Source of the DNA: an uncultured Bacteroidota bacterium
GTDB lineage: Bacteria > Bacteroidota > Rhodothermia > Rhodothermales > UBA10348
Assembly (NCBI GenBank): GCA_937893205.1
Contig: CALBJU010000150.1
Location: forward strand, 1 to 6,650
DNA: 6,650 nucleotides
Direction of reading: 5' to 3'
The notes below the pieces were generated by a model. That model searched no databases and was not told where the DNA came from. It saw only the letters and a program-made list of their open reading frames with translations. Of this stretch, positions 6,287 to 6,650 are shown piece after piece. The position numbers were made by a program, and so were the translations under genes. Numbering within the stretch: the stretch's first letter is position 1; each line of letters begins with the position of its first letter.

Positions 6287-6650
6287 TTACCTGATTCGGT
6301 TCTGTCTGTTTTCGATCAGGCTATCAACCACGCTATCGTCGGCGAGGGTTGATATGTCTCCCAGGTTGGAATAATCGTCGGCCGCGATCTTGCGCAGAAT
6401 CCGGCGCATGATTTTTCCGGAGCGAGTTTTTGGCAGTCCGTCTGTGAACTGCACGAAGTCAGGGCGGGCGATGGGACCAATGACCTTACGCACTTGCGCG
6501 ATGAGCTCTGATCTGAGCTCGTCTGTGGGCTCAATCGAGGCATTCAGCGTCACATAGCAATAAATCCCTTGTCCCTTGATGTCGTGAGGAAATCCTACGA
6601 CGGCGGATTCCGCGACCGTAGCGTGTGCCACAAGCGCACTCTCGACTTCG
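6287..6650 (-). CDS. acs: Acetyl-CoA synthetase, C-terminal fragment (5' end outside window)
   Basis: The last ~120 residues of an AMP-forming acetate-CoA ligase. The frame is open through the right edge, continuing upstream as EVESALVAHATVAES, so the GTG at 6631 is an internal Val and not a start. The piece is the mobile C-terminal AMP-binding domain: AVVGFPHDIKGQGIYCYVTL, then a helix-rich stretch, then LPKTRSGKIMRRILRKIAA, followed by the Acs-specific tail SNLGDISTLADDSVVDSLIE. The Lys in SGKIMRR (codon 6413-6415) is the catalytic lysine needed for acetyl-adenylate formation and is the known target of reversible acetylation in Acs enzymes. The NLGDxSTLAD tail separates Acs from most other acyl-CoA ligases. 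It activates acetate to acetyl-CoA in the cytoplasm. With pckA directly downstream on the same strand, the pair fits acetate assimilation followed by gluconeogenesis. Confidence 0.95.
   Translation of the reverse strand, partial: EVESALVAHATVAESAVVGFPHDIKGQGIYCYVTLNASIEPTDELRSELIAQVRKVIGPIARPDFVQFTDGLPKTRSGKIMRRILRKIAADDYSNLGDISTLADDSVVDSLIENRQNRIR

Noticed and set aside
6287..6631. Reading the acs piece as a complete 114-residue small protein starting at GTG 6631
   Set aside because: The frame stays open beyond it and encodes EVESAL, the normal upstream sequence of acetyl-CoA synthetase, so it is an edge-truncated gene.

Overview
The window is gene-dense, ordinary-looking bacterial chromosome. 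GC content is moderate, a little above half by eye. It holds five protein-coding genes in two convergent groups and no RNA genes, insertion sequences or CRISPR arrays that I can see. The host is probably a heterotrophic Gram-negative bacterium. The lack of clear Shine-Dalgarno sequences at the three visible starts and the PolX/PHP protein with a decayed polymerase site would fit the Bacteroidota/Rhodothermota neighbourhood, but this placement is a low-confidence inference.

Left part, plus strand (1-4543): three tightly packed genes that look like one transcript. The first is a PolX-family protein cut at its 5' end, with helix-hairpin-helix repeats, a polymerase palm that has lost all three catalytic aspartates, and an intact PHP phosphoesterase domain. 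Four bases later comes a membrane-anchored penicillin-acylase-like protein in which neither the N-terminal nucleophile nor other family signatures can be found. The third overlaps the second by 11 bases: a BadF/BcrA-type sugar kinase, probably acting on N-acetylglucosamine or glucosamine. Its N-terminus carries a 7-residue unit repeated three times, encoded by a 21-bp tandem repeat that starts right at the gene overlap.

Right part, minus strand (6650-4579): the C-terminal end of acetyl-CoA synthetase (acs, cut by the window edge), then a 121-bp intergenic stretch with a small inverted repeat, then a complete ATP-dependent phosphoenolpyruvate carboxykinase (pckA). Acs activates acetate to acetyl-CoA and PckA makes PEP from oxaloacetate, so the pair suits growth on acetate or other gluconeogenic carbon. 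The two groups converge over 35 bases (4544-4578) with no convincing terminator.

No clear new multi-gene system is visible. The points most worth following are the two apparent pseudo-enzymes side by side in the plus-strand operon and the repeat-extended start of the kinase.
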